Assembly (NCBI GenBank): GCA_030692685.1 | Contig: JAUXZO010000091.1 | Location: forward strand, 1-64,000 | Source of the DNA: Acidovorax sp. | Lineage (GTDB): Bacteria > Pseudomonadota > Gammaproteobacteria > Burkholderiales > Burkholderiaceae_C | Direction: 5' to 3' | DNA: 64,000 bases | Part shown: positions 52,694 to 60,792 of the stretch, piece after piece | How the letters are laid out: every line of letters starts with the position of its first letter | How positions within the stretch are numbered: the first letter of the stretch is position 1 | Position numbers and translations under genes: made by a program | The notes under the pieces: model-generated | What the model saw: only the letters and a program-made list of their open reading frames with translations | Database searches by the model: none | What the model was told of the DNA's origin: nothing

Positions 52694-53053
52694 ACGTTGG
52701 TGAGCGCGCGGCGTACGGCCCTTTCGAGCGCAGGGAGATCGTCCGCAATGGTTTTGAAGAGAATTTCGTGCGTAACTTGCTCGTACCCGTGCGCGAGAAT
52801 GTTGCGCAGACCGATGACTTTTCGCCAAGGGATTTCTGGCAGCTGTTGGGTTCGATGGGTGTCCACGCGGTACGCCGCTTCGCCCAGGTTGATGAACAAC
52901 TTTTCAACGGCAAGGCACAACACGCGTTGCTGCGAGAACTCTGTGGCGCTCAACGGCGCTACGAGGGCGCTACGAGGGCGCTACGAGGGCGCGCAGTTCT
53001 TGCACAAACTGCAGCATGTCAGCCAAGTGCGCGGGTGTTCTATCCACCGTCAT
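52690..53053 (-). pseudogene. hepT: HEPN toxin gene (HepT-like), broken by an 11-bp repeat expansion
   Basis: From the ATG at 53053 the frame reads MTVDRTPAHLADMLQFVQEL then RALVAPS and a stop inside a triplicated 11-bp unit. Leaving only one unit restores one frame: RALVAPLSATEFSQQRV, INLGEAAYRVD, EIPWRKVIGLRNILAHGY, DDLPALERAV. RNILAHGY contains the HEPN Rx4H active site. Full-length MNT/HEPN toxins are ribonucleases or are controlled by adenylylation from the MNT partner. An internal TTG at 52953 could give an 87-residue C-terminal piece with the active site but not the first helix. The start overlaps the MNT stop by 4 bp. Confidence 0.82.
52956..52988. repeat. Three perfect copies of an 11-bp unit in the HEPN gene
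   Basis: GCGCTACGAGG occurs three times in a row (52956-52966, 52967-52977, 52978-52988) followed by a partial GCGC. Eleven is not a multiple of three and the unit contains TAG in one frame, so every extra copy inactivates the gene. Confidence 0.95.
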
Positions 53054-53349
53054 TGGAACAGTGGGCGCAGCTGTGGCTCGATGGCGCTGCGCCGGTAAGG
53101 GTTGTTGAGCACAGAGGGAAACGCCAGATCAATCTTGCGACCATCAAACGCAGCCGACAACTCGTCCTGCATGTCCACCAAGGCAAAACCACTGGGGGCC
53201 TCACCAGGGATGAACTCCACCAGCAAGTCCACGTCGCTGTCGGCGCGCTCCTGATCTATGGCTGCAGAGCCAAACATCTGTAAGCGACGCACGTGGTAGC
53301 GCCTGCAGATGTCTGCAATGTGGGACTGAAGGGAGGGGCCGATCTGCAT
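53050..53349 (-). CDS. mntA: MNT-domain nucleotidyltransferase antitoxin (MntA-like)
   Basis: A 99-residue minimal nucleotidyltransferase. The motif MFGSAAIDQERADSDVDLLV gives the GSx10DxD catalytic signature, and the third acidic residue is in RKIDLAF. In studied pairs MNT proteins add AMP to the HEPN toxin and so neutralise it. It precedes and overlaps the HEPN gene. All catalytic residues are intact although its partner is disrupted. Confidence 0.92.
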   Translation of the reverse strand: MQIGPSLQSHIADICRRYHVRRLQMFGSAAIDQERADSDVDLLVEFIPGEAPSGFALVDMQDELSAAFDGRKIDLAFPSVLNNPYRRSAIEPQLRPLFQ

Positions 53350-53407
53350 GGGCGGAATTATGAGGGAGGCCCCGGCAAAAGGGCGTGCGAATGCGATGGC
53401 AGTGCGG

Positions 53408-53767
53408 TCAAGCCTTCTTCAAAAACTCCGACTTGAGCAACATGCTGCCCAAATCGGTTTTGCAGTCCACGTTGTGCCCGTCTGCGCCATCGACCAAGCG
53501 GATGCTCTTGATCTTGGTGCCCTTCTTGAGGCTCGACGACGAGCCCTTGACCTTGAGGTCTTTCACCAGAATCACGGCGTCGCCATCGGCCAGGGGGTTG
53601 CCGTTGGCATCACGCACCACGCCATCGCCCGCATCTGCCGAGTCTGTGTCTGCGCTGTCCGCCACCTGCGGCCATTCAAAGGCGCAGTCGGGGCACACGT
53701 AGTTGCTGGCGTCGGGGTAGGTGTTCTCAAGACCACATTGGGGGCAGGCGGGCACGGTGTTTGGCAT
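53408..53767 (-). CDS. yjdM: Zinc-ribbon protein YjdM (PhnA family)
   Basis: A 119-residue protein. An N-terminal zinc ribbon carries CPQC and CPDC (residues 8-27), followed by an acidic linker. The C-terminal PhnA domain reads GDAVILVKDLKVKGSSSSLKKGT and ends LGSMLLKSEFLKKA. Despite the old name it is not a phosphonoacetate hydrolase. It stands alone. Confidence 0.93.
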   Translation of the reverse strand: MPNTVPACPQCGLENTYPDASNYVCPDCAFEWPQVADSADTDSADAGDGVVRDANGNPLADGDAVILVKDLKVKGSSSSLKKGTKIKSIRLVDGADGHNVDCKTDLGSMLLKSEFLKKA

Positions 53768-53847
53768 GGGTTGTCAGTGGGGATGGAAGATTGGAGGGTG
53801 CTAAGCATGGCGCCTGGCGCATGGAACTGGCGCGGCCAAATGCCGGT

Positions 53848-53926
53848 GCCACCGTGGAGCGGGCTTTGCCCGGCCAGGGGTGGCGTCCCCCTGGGGGAAG
53901 GCGCCGCAGGCGACTCAGGGGGCATC
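53848..53926. repeat. Comamonadaceae-type GC-rich repeat, second copy
   Basis: Read on the reverse strand it has CCCCCTGAGTCGCCTGCGGC, CTTCCCCCAGGGGGACGCC, GGCCGGGCAAAGCC and TCCACGGTGG, the same ordered blocks as at 17503-17580. It lies at the 3' end of dinG. Confidence 0.7.
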
Positions 53927-56107
53927 CTATAGCGGCGCGCGTTGCTCCAGCGCAAACGGCGGCAAGCCTTTGAGCAAGCGCTGCCCGTAGCTGGTGCGCG
54001 TCAGGCGCTTGTCGTAGCAATACACATGCGCCTGGTCTTCTTCGGTGCGAATCGCGCGGCCCACCCATTGCGCAAGGCGGATGGCGGTGGCGGGCACCAC
54101 CAGTTCGCTGAACGGGTCGCGGCCCACGGCGCGCAGCCATTCGGCGCGGGCCTCGCCCACCGGGTCGTCGGGCGGGGCAAACGGCAGCTTGGTGATGAAG
54201 ACCGATTCGCACAATCTGCCCGGCAAATCCAGCCCTTCGCCAAACGACTGCATGCCGAAAATGACCGAGGGCTCGCCACCCTCTACCCGCTCGCGGTGGC
54301 GCTTGAGCAGCTGCGTGCGCGGCAGCGCGTTTTGCACCAGCACCACACTGCGCATGGCGGTGGGCAATGCGTCCACAGCCTGGCGCATTTGTTCGCGCGA
54401 GGTGAACAGCACCAGCGCGCCGTATTCCACGCGCGCAATGTCGTGCAGCAGCGCATCGACCATTTCGGCGGTGAACTGCGCGGCGTTCTTGGGGTCGGCG
54501 TGGGTTTCGGCCGCAATCAGCGTGCCCTGCGCGGCGTAGTTGAACGGGCTGGCTACCTCCAGCGACGTGGCCGCCTCGTCGCCATGCAGGCCCGCTTCAC
54601 GCAGAAAAAATTCAAAGTTGCCGCAGCTGGTCAGCGTGGCCGATGTCAGCACCGCGCCGCGCACGGCGCTCCACAGGTGGTTGCGCAGCGTGGTGCCCGG
54701 CAAGATGGGGCTGGCGTGCGCCTTGACCACAATGAAGTCCCCATCCACCTCCAGCGTGAACCACTTGGCGGCTGGCACAAAGCTGCGGTCGGCGCCCTGG
54801 GGCGCATCTTGCAGCAGCAGCTGTGCGGTGGCGTGCAGCTCTTCCAGCCGGGGCGCCAACATGCCGATTTGCGCGTACAGCGTGGACAGGCGTTTGGCCT
54901 CATCGGGCTTGTCGCGCATTTCGGCACGCAGGGCTTTGCTGATGGCGCGCAGCGCTTCGAGAAAACCATCGGCGCTGGCCGCCAGCAGGCCCAGCGGCGC
55001 GATGAGTTGTTCGGGCAGCTCGCCACGCGGCACGCGCACGCGGGCCGGGCCCCAGGTGTCGCGCTGGCTTTTGAGGTTGTCGCCATACACGTCCATCACG
55101 ATGCGGGCCAGGTCCTGCATCGTCTGCCGCAACTGGGCCGCGTGGCGCGGAATGTCGGCAATCTCTTCGACCTCCAGCAGCGCGCCAATGCGCAGGCCCC
55201 GGCTCGACAAGCGCTCGATCCATGTCACGCGCGACAGATCCATGCTGCACGCAAACTGCTGCAGCGCCGTGGCGGGCAGGTGGTGGGCTTCGTCCAATAT
55301 CAGCAGGCAGTTGTCCAGCTCGGGCAGCACCCGTGCGCCCAGCGACGACAGCAGCAAATCATGGTTGGCCACGATGACTTGCGCGCCCACCAGCTCCTTG
55401 CGTTTGTCGTAGTACGTGCATTGGCTGAAGGCCGGGCAGTGCTTGCCCGTGCACGACGCGCCCTCGGCCGCCACGGGGCTCCACACCTCGGGCTTGGGTG
55501 GCGTGTCCAGGCTGTCGCGGTCGCCATCCCACGCGCCTTTCGACAGCGTCTGCGCCATCGTCGAATAAAACTGCATGCGCGCCTCGGTCTCATGCCGGGG
55601 GCGCTTGGCGCGGGCGGCGGCTTCCTCGTCGGCAAACAGGTCGTCGTCGCCCTCGCCTTCCCCCTCGGCCTCGCCCGTGCCCGCCAGCCGGTCGAGCTTG
55701 AGCTTGCACACATAGCGCCCGCGCCCCTTGGCCAGCGCAAACTTGAAGGGCTGGGGCATCAGCGCCAACAGCGCGGGCAGGTCCTTGTTGACCAGCTGCT
55801 CCTGCAGCGCCACCGTGGCGGTAGAGATCAACACCCTTGTGCCGCGCGCCAGCGCCAGCGCAATGGCCGGCGCGCAATACGCTAGCGACTTACCCACCCC
55901 CGTGCCCGCCTGGATGACGGCGATGGACCGCGTGGGCGCGGCCTCTCCGCTTTCCTCGTCCACCTTGCCCAGCGTGGCGCTGCTGAACGTGCGCGCCACC
56001 TGCTCGGCCATCAGCCGCTGGCCAGCGCGGCTGCGAAAACCGGGGGTTGCAGACACCACCGCATCGAAAGATTCAAGGGCCTTTGCGGCCCATTCTGGGG
56101 AAGACAT
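53927..56107 (-). CDS. dinG: ATP-dependent DNA helicase DinG
   Basis: A 726-residue XPD-like superfamily 2 5'-3' helicase that resolves R-loops and forks. Walker A is QAGTGVGKSLAYC and the DEAH box ILDEAHHLPA. The Fe-S cluster cysteines are visible in GRYVCKLKL and CTGKHCPAFSQC. Later motifs include LTSATLTSCGNF, FGMQSFGEGLDLPGRL and QWVGRAIRTEED (motif VI). An acidic insertion (GEAEGEGEGDDDLFADEE) lies between the first cysteine and the cluster loop. The ATG at 56107 is preferred; a GTG six codons earlier is possible. Confidence 0.94.
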   Translation of the reverse strand: MSSPEWAAKALESFDAVVSATPGFRSRAGQRLMAEQVARTFSSATLGKVDEESGEAAPTRSIAVIQAGTGVGKSLAYCAPAIALALARGTRVLISTATVALQEQLVNKDLPALLALMPQPFKFALAKGRGRYVCKLKLDRLAGTGEAEGEGEGDDDLFADEEAAARAKRPRHETEARMQFYSTMAQTLSKGAWDGDRDSLDTPPKPEVWSPVAAEGASCTGKHCPAFSQCTYYDKRKELVGAQVIVANHDLLLSSLGARVLPELDNCLLILDEAHHLPATALQQFACSMDLSRVTWIERLSSRGLRIGALLEVEEIADIPRHAAQLRQTMQDLARIVMDVYGDNLKSQRDTWGPARVRVPRGELPEQLIAPLGLLAASADGFLEALRAISKALRAEMRDKPDEAKRLSTLYAQIGMLAPRLEELHATAQLLLQDAPQGADRSFVPAAKWFTLEVDGDFIVVKAHASPILPGTTLRNHLWSAVRGAVLTSATLTSCGNFEFFLREAGLHGDEAATSLEVASPFNYAAQGTLIAAETHADPKNAAQFTAEMVDALLHDIARVEYGALVLFTSREQMRQAVDALPTAMRSVVLVQNALPRTQLLKRHRERVEGGEPSVIFGMQSFGEGLDLPGRLCESVFITKLPFAPPDDPVGEARAEWLRAVGRDPFSELVVPATAIRLAQWVGRAIRTEEDQAHVYCYDKRLTRTSYGQRLLKGLPPFALEQRAPL

Positions 56108-56149
56108 GGGGGGAGAGTTTGACACAGGCAGCGGCCTGGGTCTTTGGGT

Positions 56150-56205
56150 GAAAAGTGGCTGTAGCGCTTTGTGGTGAAGCGCTGAAAGCTATCCATTGTG
56201 TAGCA
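56150..56205. repeat. Intergenic palindrome copy 10
   Basis: Core TAGCGCTTTGTGGTGAAGCG plus CT at 56162-56183 with flanks AAAAGTGGCTG and GAAAGCTATCCATTGTG. Confidence 0.75.
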
Positions 56206-56280
56206 ACAGACAGCCCCGGAATAATGGACAATAACTGGTGATTTATACAGTAATATCTTGAAATTGATGCTGGAGCGCAC

Positions 56281-56822
56281 CTGACAACCCTGCCCGCGGA
56301 ATTCGACGGCCAATCCATCCGTCGCGTGTACGACGAGAACACCGAAACCTGGTGGTTTTCCGTGATCGACGTGGTGCAGGTACTGACGCAGCAGCCAGAT
56401 GATTTGACTGCCCGTAAATACTCGAACCAACTCAAGCGGCGGCTTGCCAGTGAGGGCAGTCAACTGGTGACAACCTGTCACCAGTTGAAGATGTGAGCGT
56501 GGCACAGCACAAGGAGATGAAGGGCCTTGCTAGCCACAACCTGCGTGACCACATGAGTGGAGCAGAACTTATTTTTACCGCGCTGGCCGAGTTGTCCACG
56601 CGCCAGATCGCCGAGAGCGTGGACGCCACCGGCATGGCCCAAAACAAGTCCGCCGCAAAAACCGGTGGACGCATTGCAGGCCAGGCCCGCAACCAGCTGG
56701 AAACCCAAACCGGCAAGTCGGTGGTGACGGGGGCCAACTATCTACCGCCTTCCTCTGCACGTGCAGAGAAGTCGGTGAAGCCGGGCAAGGCCATCAAGGC
56801 TGCGAAGAAGCCATCGGCCTGA
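56281..56822 (+). pseudogene. DinD/BRO-N family gene, internally deleted and frameshifted
   Basis: The first part (56281-56496) encodes a Bro-N domain, FDGQSIRRVYDENTETWWFS then VIDVVQVL and LKRRLASEGSQLV, and stops at TGA 56494-56496. The second part, in another frame from 56493, encodes the DinD C-terminal domain: KGLASHNLRDHMSGAELIFT, GGRIAGQARNQLE, TGKSVVTGANYLPP. The central part found in intact DinD-type proteins is missing. The first fragment has only a CTG start with GGAG upstream. The C-terminal fragment could still be translated from GTG 56493. DinD is SOS-induced and inhibits RecA filaments. Confidence 0.75.
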
Positions 56823-56929
56823 CGTACAGGCGCCTTGGCCCGGCGCACCCAGGGCGTCCGGGCCTACAGGTCAGCAGCGCGGCCTTTCCTACGATCAAGT
56901 GAAGACTGCGCACTTCAAGGAGATCCCCC

Positions 56930-57235
56930 ATGCCCCGTACCCCCACAACCAACCATCCCGCCCCAGCGCCCACGGGCCCAGAGCCCTCGGTGGACACGAC
57001 CAAACGCCAGGCCCCAGCAACCCGCACGGAGGGGTCTGCGACGGAGGCTGGCAAATCGTCGTCGAATGCGCAAGAAAAGCCCAAGTTGCCTCATGAGAGG
57101 GATGAATCAGTGGACATGACGCATGGCCAGCCCGATGCCCAGATAGAGCAAGCCTACCGCGACGTGAAACGCGGCCTGCAGGACACGGACCGGGGTCCAC
57201 CGGCTGACAAGGCGTACCAGAAGCAAAAGCAATAG
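56930..57235 (+). CDS. Conserved hydrophilic hypothetical protein
   Basis: A 101-residue, strongly polar, probably disordered protein with no hydrophobic segment. The first half is Pro/Thr/Ser-rich. The second half, KLPHERDESVDMTHGQPDAQ and YRDVKRGLQDTDRGPP, looks more constrained. AAGGAGATCCCCC before the ATG is an excellent ribosome site, which supports real expression. I recall similar small proteins in Burkholderiales but know no function. Confidence 0.65.
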   Translation: MPRTPTTNHPAPAPTGPEPSVDTTKRQAPATRTEGSATEAGKSSSNAQEKPKLPHERDESVDMTHGQPDAQIEQAYRDVKRGLQDTDRGPPADKAYQKQKQ

Positions 57236-57277
57236 CGATAGCGACAGCGATAGTGGTGACGATAGCGAGAGATACTA

Positions 57278-57335
57278 TCAATTTTATAGCTGCTAGCGAT
57301 TGATGGGTAAGCGCTAGAGGCTAATTTCTATCAAT
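57278..57335. repeat. Intergenic palindrome copy 11
   Basis: Core TAGCGATTGATGGGTAAGCG plus CTA at 57294-57316 with flanks ATTTTATAGCTGC and GAGGCTAATTTCTATCAA. The right flank overlaps the 3' end of the HAD gene and encodes its final residues and stop. Confidence 0.8.
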
Positions 57336-58031
57336 TCCCGATGCTGCCGATTGCCGGAACCAGCGCTGCAGATGTCCCTGTGCCAGCACCAGCGAGTCGA
57401 GCACACCATGGCTGCGCCCAGCCACGTCGCCAGCTGGGTGTTGCAGGTCCGGCACGATCACCACTGCCACCCCCGCCGCCTGCGCAGCGCGTGCGCCGTT
57501 CTCACTGTCTTCAAAAGCCAGGCACTGCGAGGGCTCCACGCCCAGCCGTTCAGCTGCCAGCCGGTAGAGTGCCGGATCGGGTTTGCCGCGGGGCACCTCA
57601 TTGCCGCCAGCCCATGCCTGGAAGTGCCGCAGCACCCCGACCCTGCCCAGGCGGTGTTCGATCTCGTCGCGCCGCGACGATGACGCCACCGCACACGGCA
57701 CGCCTGCTTGTCGCAGCGCGTGCAGCAGCGATGCTGCGCCAGGTTTGAGCGGAAACAGCGGCTTTGGTCCCGCGTCCGACAGCCGCGCCGCCACATCGGC
57801 CTGCACCTGCTCGAACACCTGCGGGCCGCCCAGCAGTGCGGTGAGCAGGGCGTCCGAGTCGGTGGCAGCGCGCCCCACCACCTGCAGGTAGTCGGCTTCG
57901 GACAGTGCAACGCCCCGTGCCTGGGCAGCGCCGAGCCAGGCGCGCAGGGTTACGCGCTCGGAATCGACAAGCAGGCCATCCATATCGAAGATGGCTGCGG
58001 TGAAACGTTGATGGTTAGGAGGCTGGGGCAT
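57321..58031 (-). CDS. HAD-superfamily phosphatase, beta-phosphoglucomutase-like subgroup
   Basis: A 236-residue cytosolic phosphohydrolase. Motif I is IFDMDGLLVDSE (nucleophile Asp plus acid/base Asp), motif II AVASSSRRDE, motif III GKPDPALY (Lys) and motif IV AFEDSENGARAA. The alpha-helical cap C1 (about 20-85) is of the PGMB type, so a sugar phosphate is the likely substrate. The C-terminal residues and stop codon come from an intergenic repeat. Confidence 0.9.
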   Translation of the reverse strand: MPQPPNHQRFTAAIFDMDGLLVDSERVTLRAWLGAAQARGVALSEADYLQVVGRAATDSDALLTALLGGPQVFEQVQADVAARLSDAGPKPLFPLKPGAASLLHALRQAGVPCAVASSSRRDEIEHRLGRVGVLRHFQAWAGGNEVPRGKPDPALYRLAAERLGVEPSQCLAFEDSENGARAAQAAGVAVVIVPDLQHPAGDVAGRSHGVLDSLVLAQGHLQRWFRQSAASGIDRN

Positions 58032-58039
58032 GTTGCGCT

Positions 58040-58095
58040 CTGCTATTGATAGCTGGTGGCGCTTGATGAATAAGCGCTACAGCCACTTTTCATTC
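58040..58095. repeat. Intergenic palindrome copy 12
   Basis: Core GGCGCTTGATGAATAAGCGC plus a base at 58057-58079 with flanks TATTGATAGCTGG and ACAGCCACTTTTCATTCAA, between the HAD gene and the radical SAM gene. Confidence 0.8.
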
Positions 58096-58116
58096 AAATT
58101 GTCGGCCCAACAACCG

Positions 58117-60060
58117 CTAACCGCGCTCCCGCAGCGCCCGCTCAATCCGGTCGCGCCGCACCGTCGTTTTGGGCACCTTGAACGGGAACCAGCTGCGAAC
58201 GTCTTCTTCCAGACCGATGCCGTGCATGTAGTTGTAGATGGCCTTCTTGAGCGCGCCGCCCAGCGCGTCGTGATCCACGCCTGTGGGGTCGATGAAGGCC
58301 ACGTCGTTCTTGGCAAAGTCGCCCGGGGGCAACGGCGCCAGGGTTACGCCGTATTCCTCGGGGTTTTTGCCGACGGGGGAATGTACGGTGCAGGCAAAGC
58401 GGTGAAAGAACCCGCTCTGGATGCAGCCGTTGGCAAACAGCTGGCGCACGTATTCGAGCGCGTCCACGGTGTCTTGCACGGTCTGGGTTGGAAACCCGTA
58501 CATCAGGTACGCATGCACGAGGATGCCCGCATCGGTAAACGCCCGCGTCACACGCGCCACCTGGTCGACCGACACGCCTTTTTTCATCAGCGTGAGCAGC
58601 CGGTCTGACGCAACTTCAAGCCCGCCCGAGATCGCGATGCAGCCGCTGTCAGCCATCAGCTCGGCCAGGTCGGGCGTGAATGTTTTTTCAAACCGCACGT
58701 TGCCCCACCAGCTGATGCCCGCATTGCGTGCAATCAGCTCGGTGGCCAGCGCTTTGAGCGCCTTGGGCGGGGCGGCTTCGTCCACAAAGTGAAAGCCCGT
58801 CTGCCCCGTTTCGCGCACGATTTGTTCGATGCGGTCGGCCAGCACCTCGGCGCTGGCGCCTTCGTAGCGGCTGATGTAGTCCAGGCTCACGTCGCAAAAA
58901 CTGCACTTCTTCCAGTAGCAGCCGTGCGCTACGGTCAGCTTGTTCCAGCGCCCGTCGCTCCACAGCCGGTGCATGGGGTTGAGCATGTCCAGCAGCGACA
59001 GGTACCGGTCCAGCGGCAGGCCGTCCCAGGTGGGTGTGCCCACCTCGGCGAACGCAATGTCGGCTTCCATCATGTTGATGTATTGCACGGCGCCGCCGTC
59101 GTCATTGCTGCCCCGCACAAAGGTGCGCACCAGCCGCTGGCGGCCACGCTCGCCGCGCACATGTTCCAGCAGCGCCAGCAACGGGCGCTCGCCCGCGTCC
59201 AGCGTCACGTAGTCAAAAAAGTCGAACACGCGCGGGTCGGCCAGCTCGCGCAGCTCGGTGTTCACAAAGCCTCCGCCCAGCACGGTGACGACCTGCGGGT
59301 AGCGTGCCTTGATGGCCTGCGCGATCCGAAACGCTGCGTATACCGAGCCAGGGAATGGCACCGACAGCAGCACCACGTCGGGCGCATGGCGCTCCATGGC
59401 CGCGTGCGTAAGCTGCTGCAGCATGTCGTCCACCAGCGTGGGCGAGACCTGGGCCTTGGCCAGTGCGTTGGCCAGTGGGTCAAACGTGGGCTGGCTGCCC
59501 GCCAGCGACTCGGCATAGCGCACAAACTCAAACCGCTCGTCCACTGCATCGCGCAGCACATCGGCCAGGTCGTTCAAATACAGCGTGGCCAGGTGCTTGG
59601 CCTTGTCGTGCAGGCCCAGGGCGCCAAAGGCCCAGCCTAGCGGGTCGCCGCCGTCGTCGTCCACATACACATCCAGCGTGGCAAAACGTGGCCCCTCTGG
59701 CAGGTAGTTGCGGCCTGCGATGCGGTGCGCCAGCGTGCTGTCGCGGCCCTGCAAAAAGGCAATGGCGGGGCCAATGGTGGCCAGATACCGGTCCTTTTGC
59801 GCAGCAAAGCTTTGCACGGCGGGGCTGTGCTTTTTGGCGGGCAGCGCGTCTACCTTGGCGGCCACGGCTTTGAGGCCCTCGGGCGACAGCAGTTGCAGCA
59901 CCAGCGCCAGGGCCAGGTCTTCCTGCACCGCCGCCACGCCGCGTGAGCGCAGAAACCCCGTGAGGTAGGCGGTAGACGGGTACGGCGTGTTCAGCTGCGT
60001 CATCGGGGGGATGACGGAGAGGACACGCAAGATTTTTGAATCGGGGGCGACGGCAGACAT
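58117..60060 (-). CDS. Radical SAM protein with B12-binding-like N-terminal domain
   Basis: A 647-residue enzyme. The N-terminal half resembles a cobalamin-binding Rossmann domain (VVLLSVPFPGSVYAAFRIAQ, VTVLGGGFVNTEL). The radical SAM barrel follows from about residue 380. The cluster motif is AHGCYWKKCSFCDVS, i.e. Cys-X4-Cys-X2-Cys instead of the common X3/X2 spacing. FHFVDEAAPP, SGGLEVASDRLL and YLMYGFPTQT are conserved barrel strands. Substrate unknown. The start at 60060 (MSAVAPDSKILRVLSVIPP) agrees with the first strand. It lies 76 bp after the carbonic anhydrase gene on the same strand. Confidence 0.85.
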   Translation of the reverse strand: MSAVAPDSKILRVLSVIPPMTQLNTPYPSTAYLTGFLRSRGVAAVQEDLALALVLQLLSPEGLKAVAAKVDALPAKKHSPAVQSFAAQKDRYLATIGPAIAFLQGRDSTLAHRIAGRNYLPEGPRFATLDVYVDDDGGDPLGWAFGALGLHDKAKHLATLYLNDLADVLRDAVDERFEFVRYAESLAGSQPTFDPLANALAKAQVSPTLVDDMLQQLTHAAMERHAPDVVLLSVPFPGSVYAAFRIAQAIKARYPQVVTVLGGGFVNTELRELADPRVFDFFDYVTLDAGERPLLALLEHVRGERGRQRLVRTFVRGSNDDGGAVQYINMMEADIAFAEVGTPTWDGLPLDRYLSLLDMLNPMHRLWSDGRWNKLTVAHGCYWKKCSFCDVSLDYISRYEGASAEVLADRIEQIVRETGQTGFHFVDEAAPPKALKALATELIARNAGISWWGNVRFEKTFTPDLAELMADSGCIAISGGLEVASDRLLTLMKKGVSVDQVARVTRAFTDAGILVHAYLMYGFPTQTVQDTVDALEYVRQLFANGCIQSGFFHRFACTVHSPVGKNPEEYGVTLAPLPPGDFAKNDVAFIDPTGVDHDALGGALKKAIYNYMHGIGLEEDVRSWFPFKVPKTTVRRDRIERALRERG

Positions 60061-60136
60061 GGTGGGCAGGGGGCAATCGGGCGAAGGGGTGCCGCCGCTG
60101 TAGATCGTGGAAGCCCCCGATTATCCCGGCGCAGCC

Positions 60137-60715
60137 TTATCCTTTGTTCGCTGGCGGCTCCGGGGGCTGTGTCGCAGCGTCTGGGGCGCCCGCCAAATAG
60201 TTGTTTTTCACCCGCACATAGTGCTCGGCCGAATACTTGAGGTACGCGATCTCTGCGTCCGTCAGCGCCCGCTGGCGCACCGCCGGGCGGCCGATGTACA
60301 GGTGCCCGCTTTCGAGCACCTTGCCCGGCGAGACCAGGCTGCCCGCGCCCAGCATCACGCGGTCTTCGATCACCGCGTCGTCCATCACGATGGAGCCCAT
60401 GCCGATGAGGCATTCGTTGCCGATGCGGCAGCCGTGCAGGATGACCGAGTGGCCCACGGTGACGTAGTCACCAATCACCAGTGGCGATCCCTCGGGCTTG
60501 CTGGCGTTTCGGTGCGAGACATGGCCCATGGTCAGGTCCTGCACGTTGCTGCGGCGGCCCACGGTGATGCGGTTCACGTCGCCGCGCAGCACGGCGTTGC
60601 ACCACACGGAGCTGTCGGCGCCCAGGGTGACGTCGCCGATGATCTGGGCGGAGTCGTGGATGAAAACGCCGGTATCCAAAACCGGTGCGGTGTCGAGGTA
60701 GGGAGCGAGGGGCAT
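60137..60715 (-). CDS. Gamma-carbonic anhydrase family protein (YrdA-like)
   Basis: A 192-residue left-handed beta-helix trimer protein. Hexapeptide repeats run from VFIHDSAQIIGDVTLGADSS to MLGAGSLVSPGKVLES. Metal-ligand histidines are in MGHVSHRN, VGHSVILHGC. This matches the YrdA/CaiE group of gamma-class carbonic anhydrase-like proteins, which bind zinc and often lack measurable activity. The start at 60715 (MPLAPYLDTAP) was chosen on homology; the open frame runs on upstream through tetR in another frame. Confidence 0.93.
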   Translation of the reverse strand: MPLAPYLDTAPVLDTGVFIHDSAQIIGDVTLGADSSVWCNAVLRGDVNRITVGRRSNVQDLTMGHVSHRNASKPEGSPLVIGDYVTVGHSVILHGCRIGNECLIGMGSIVMDDAVIEDRVMLGAGSLVSPGKVLESGHLYIGRPAVRQRALTDAEIAYLKYSAEHYVRVKNNYLAGAPDAATQPPEPPANKG

Positions 60716-60792
60716 GGGTGCGAAAGTGGTGGAGGGATAGCGGCTAAGCCCAGTGCAAATCGACCCGTGGTCTGGGCGCTGGTGAGGTGCCT

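Noticed and set aside
52956..52988. The three 11-bp units as a CRISPR fragment
   Set aside because: Units are directly contiguous without spacers, and lie inside a coding frame.
52570..53283. 237-codon + strand frame through the MITE and toxin-antitoxin locus
   Set aside because: Antisense to the MNT/HEPN genes; its resemblance to a frame on the other strand is produced by the palindromic element.
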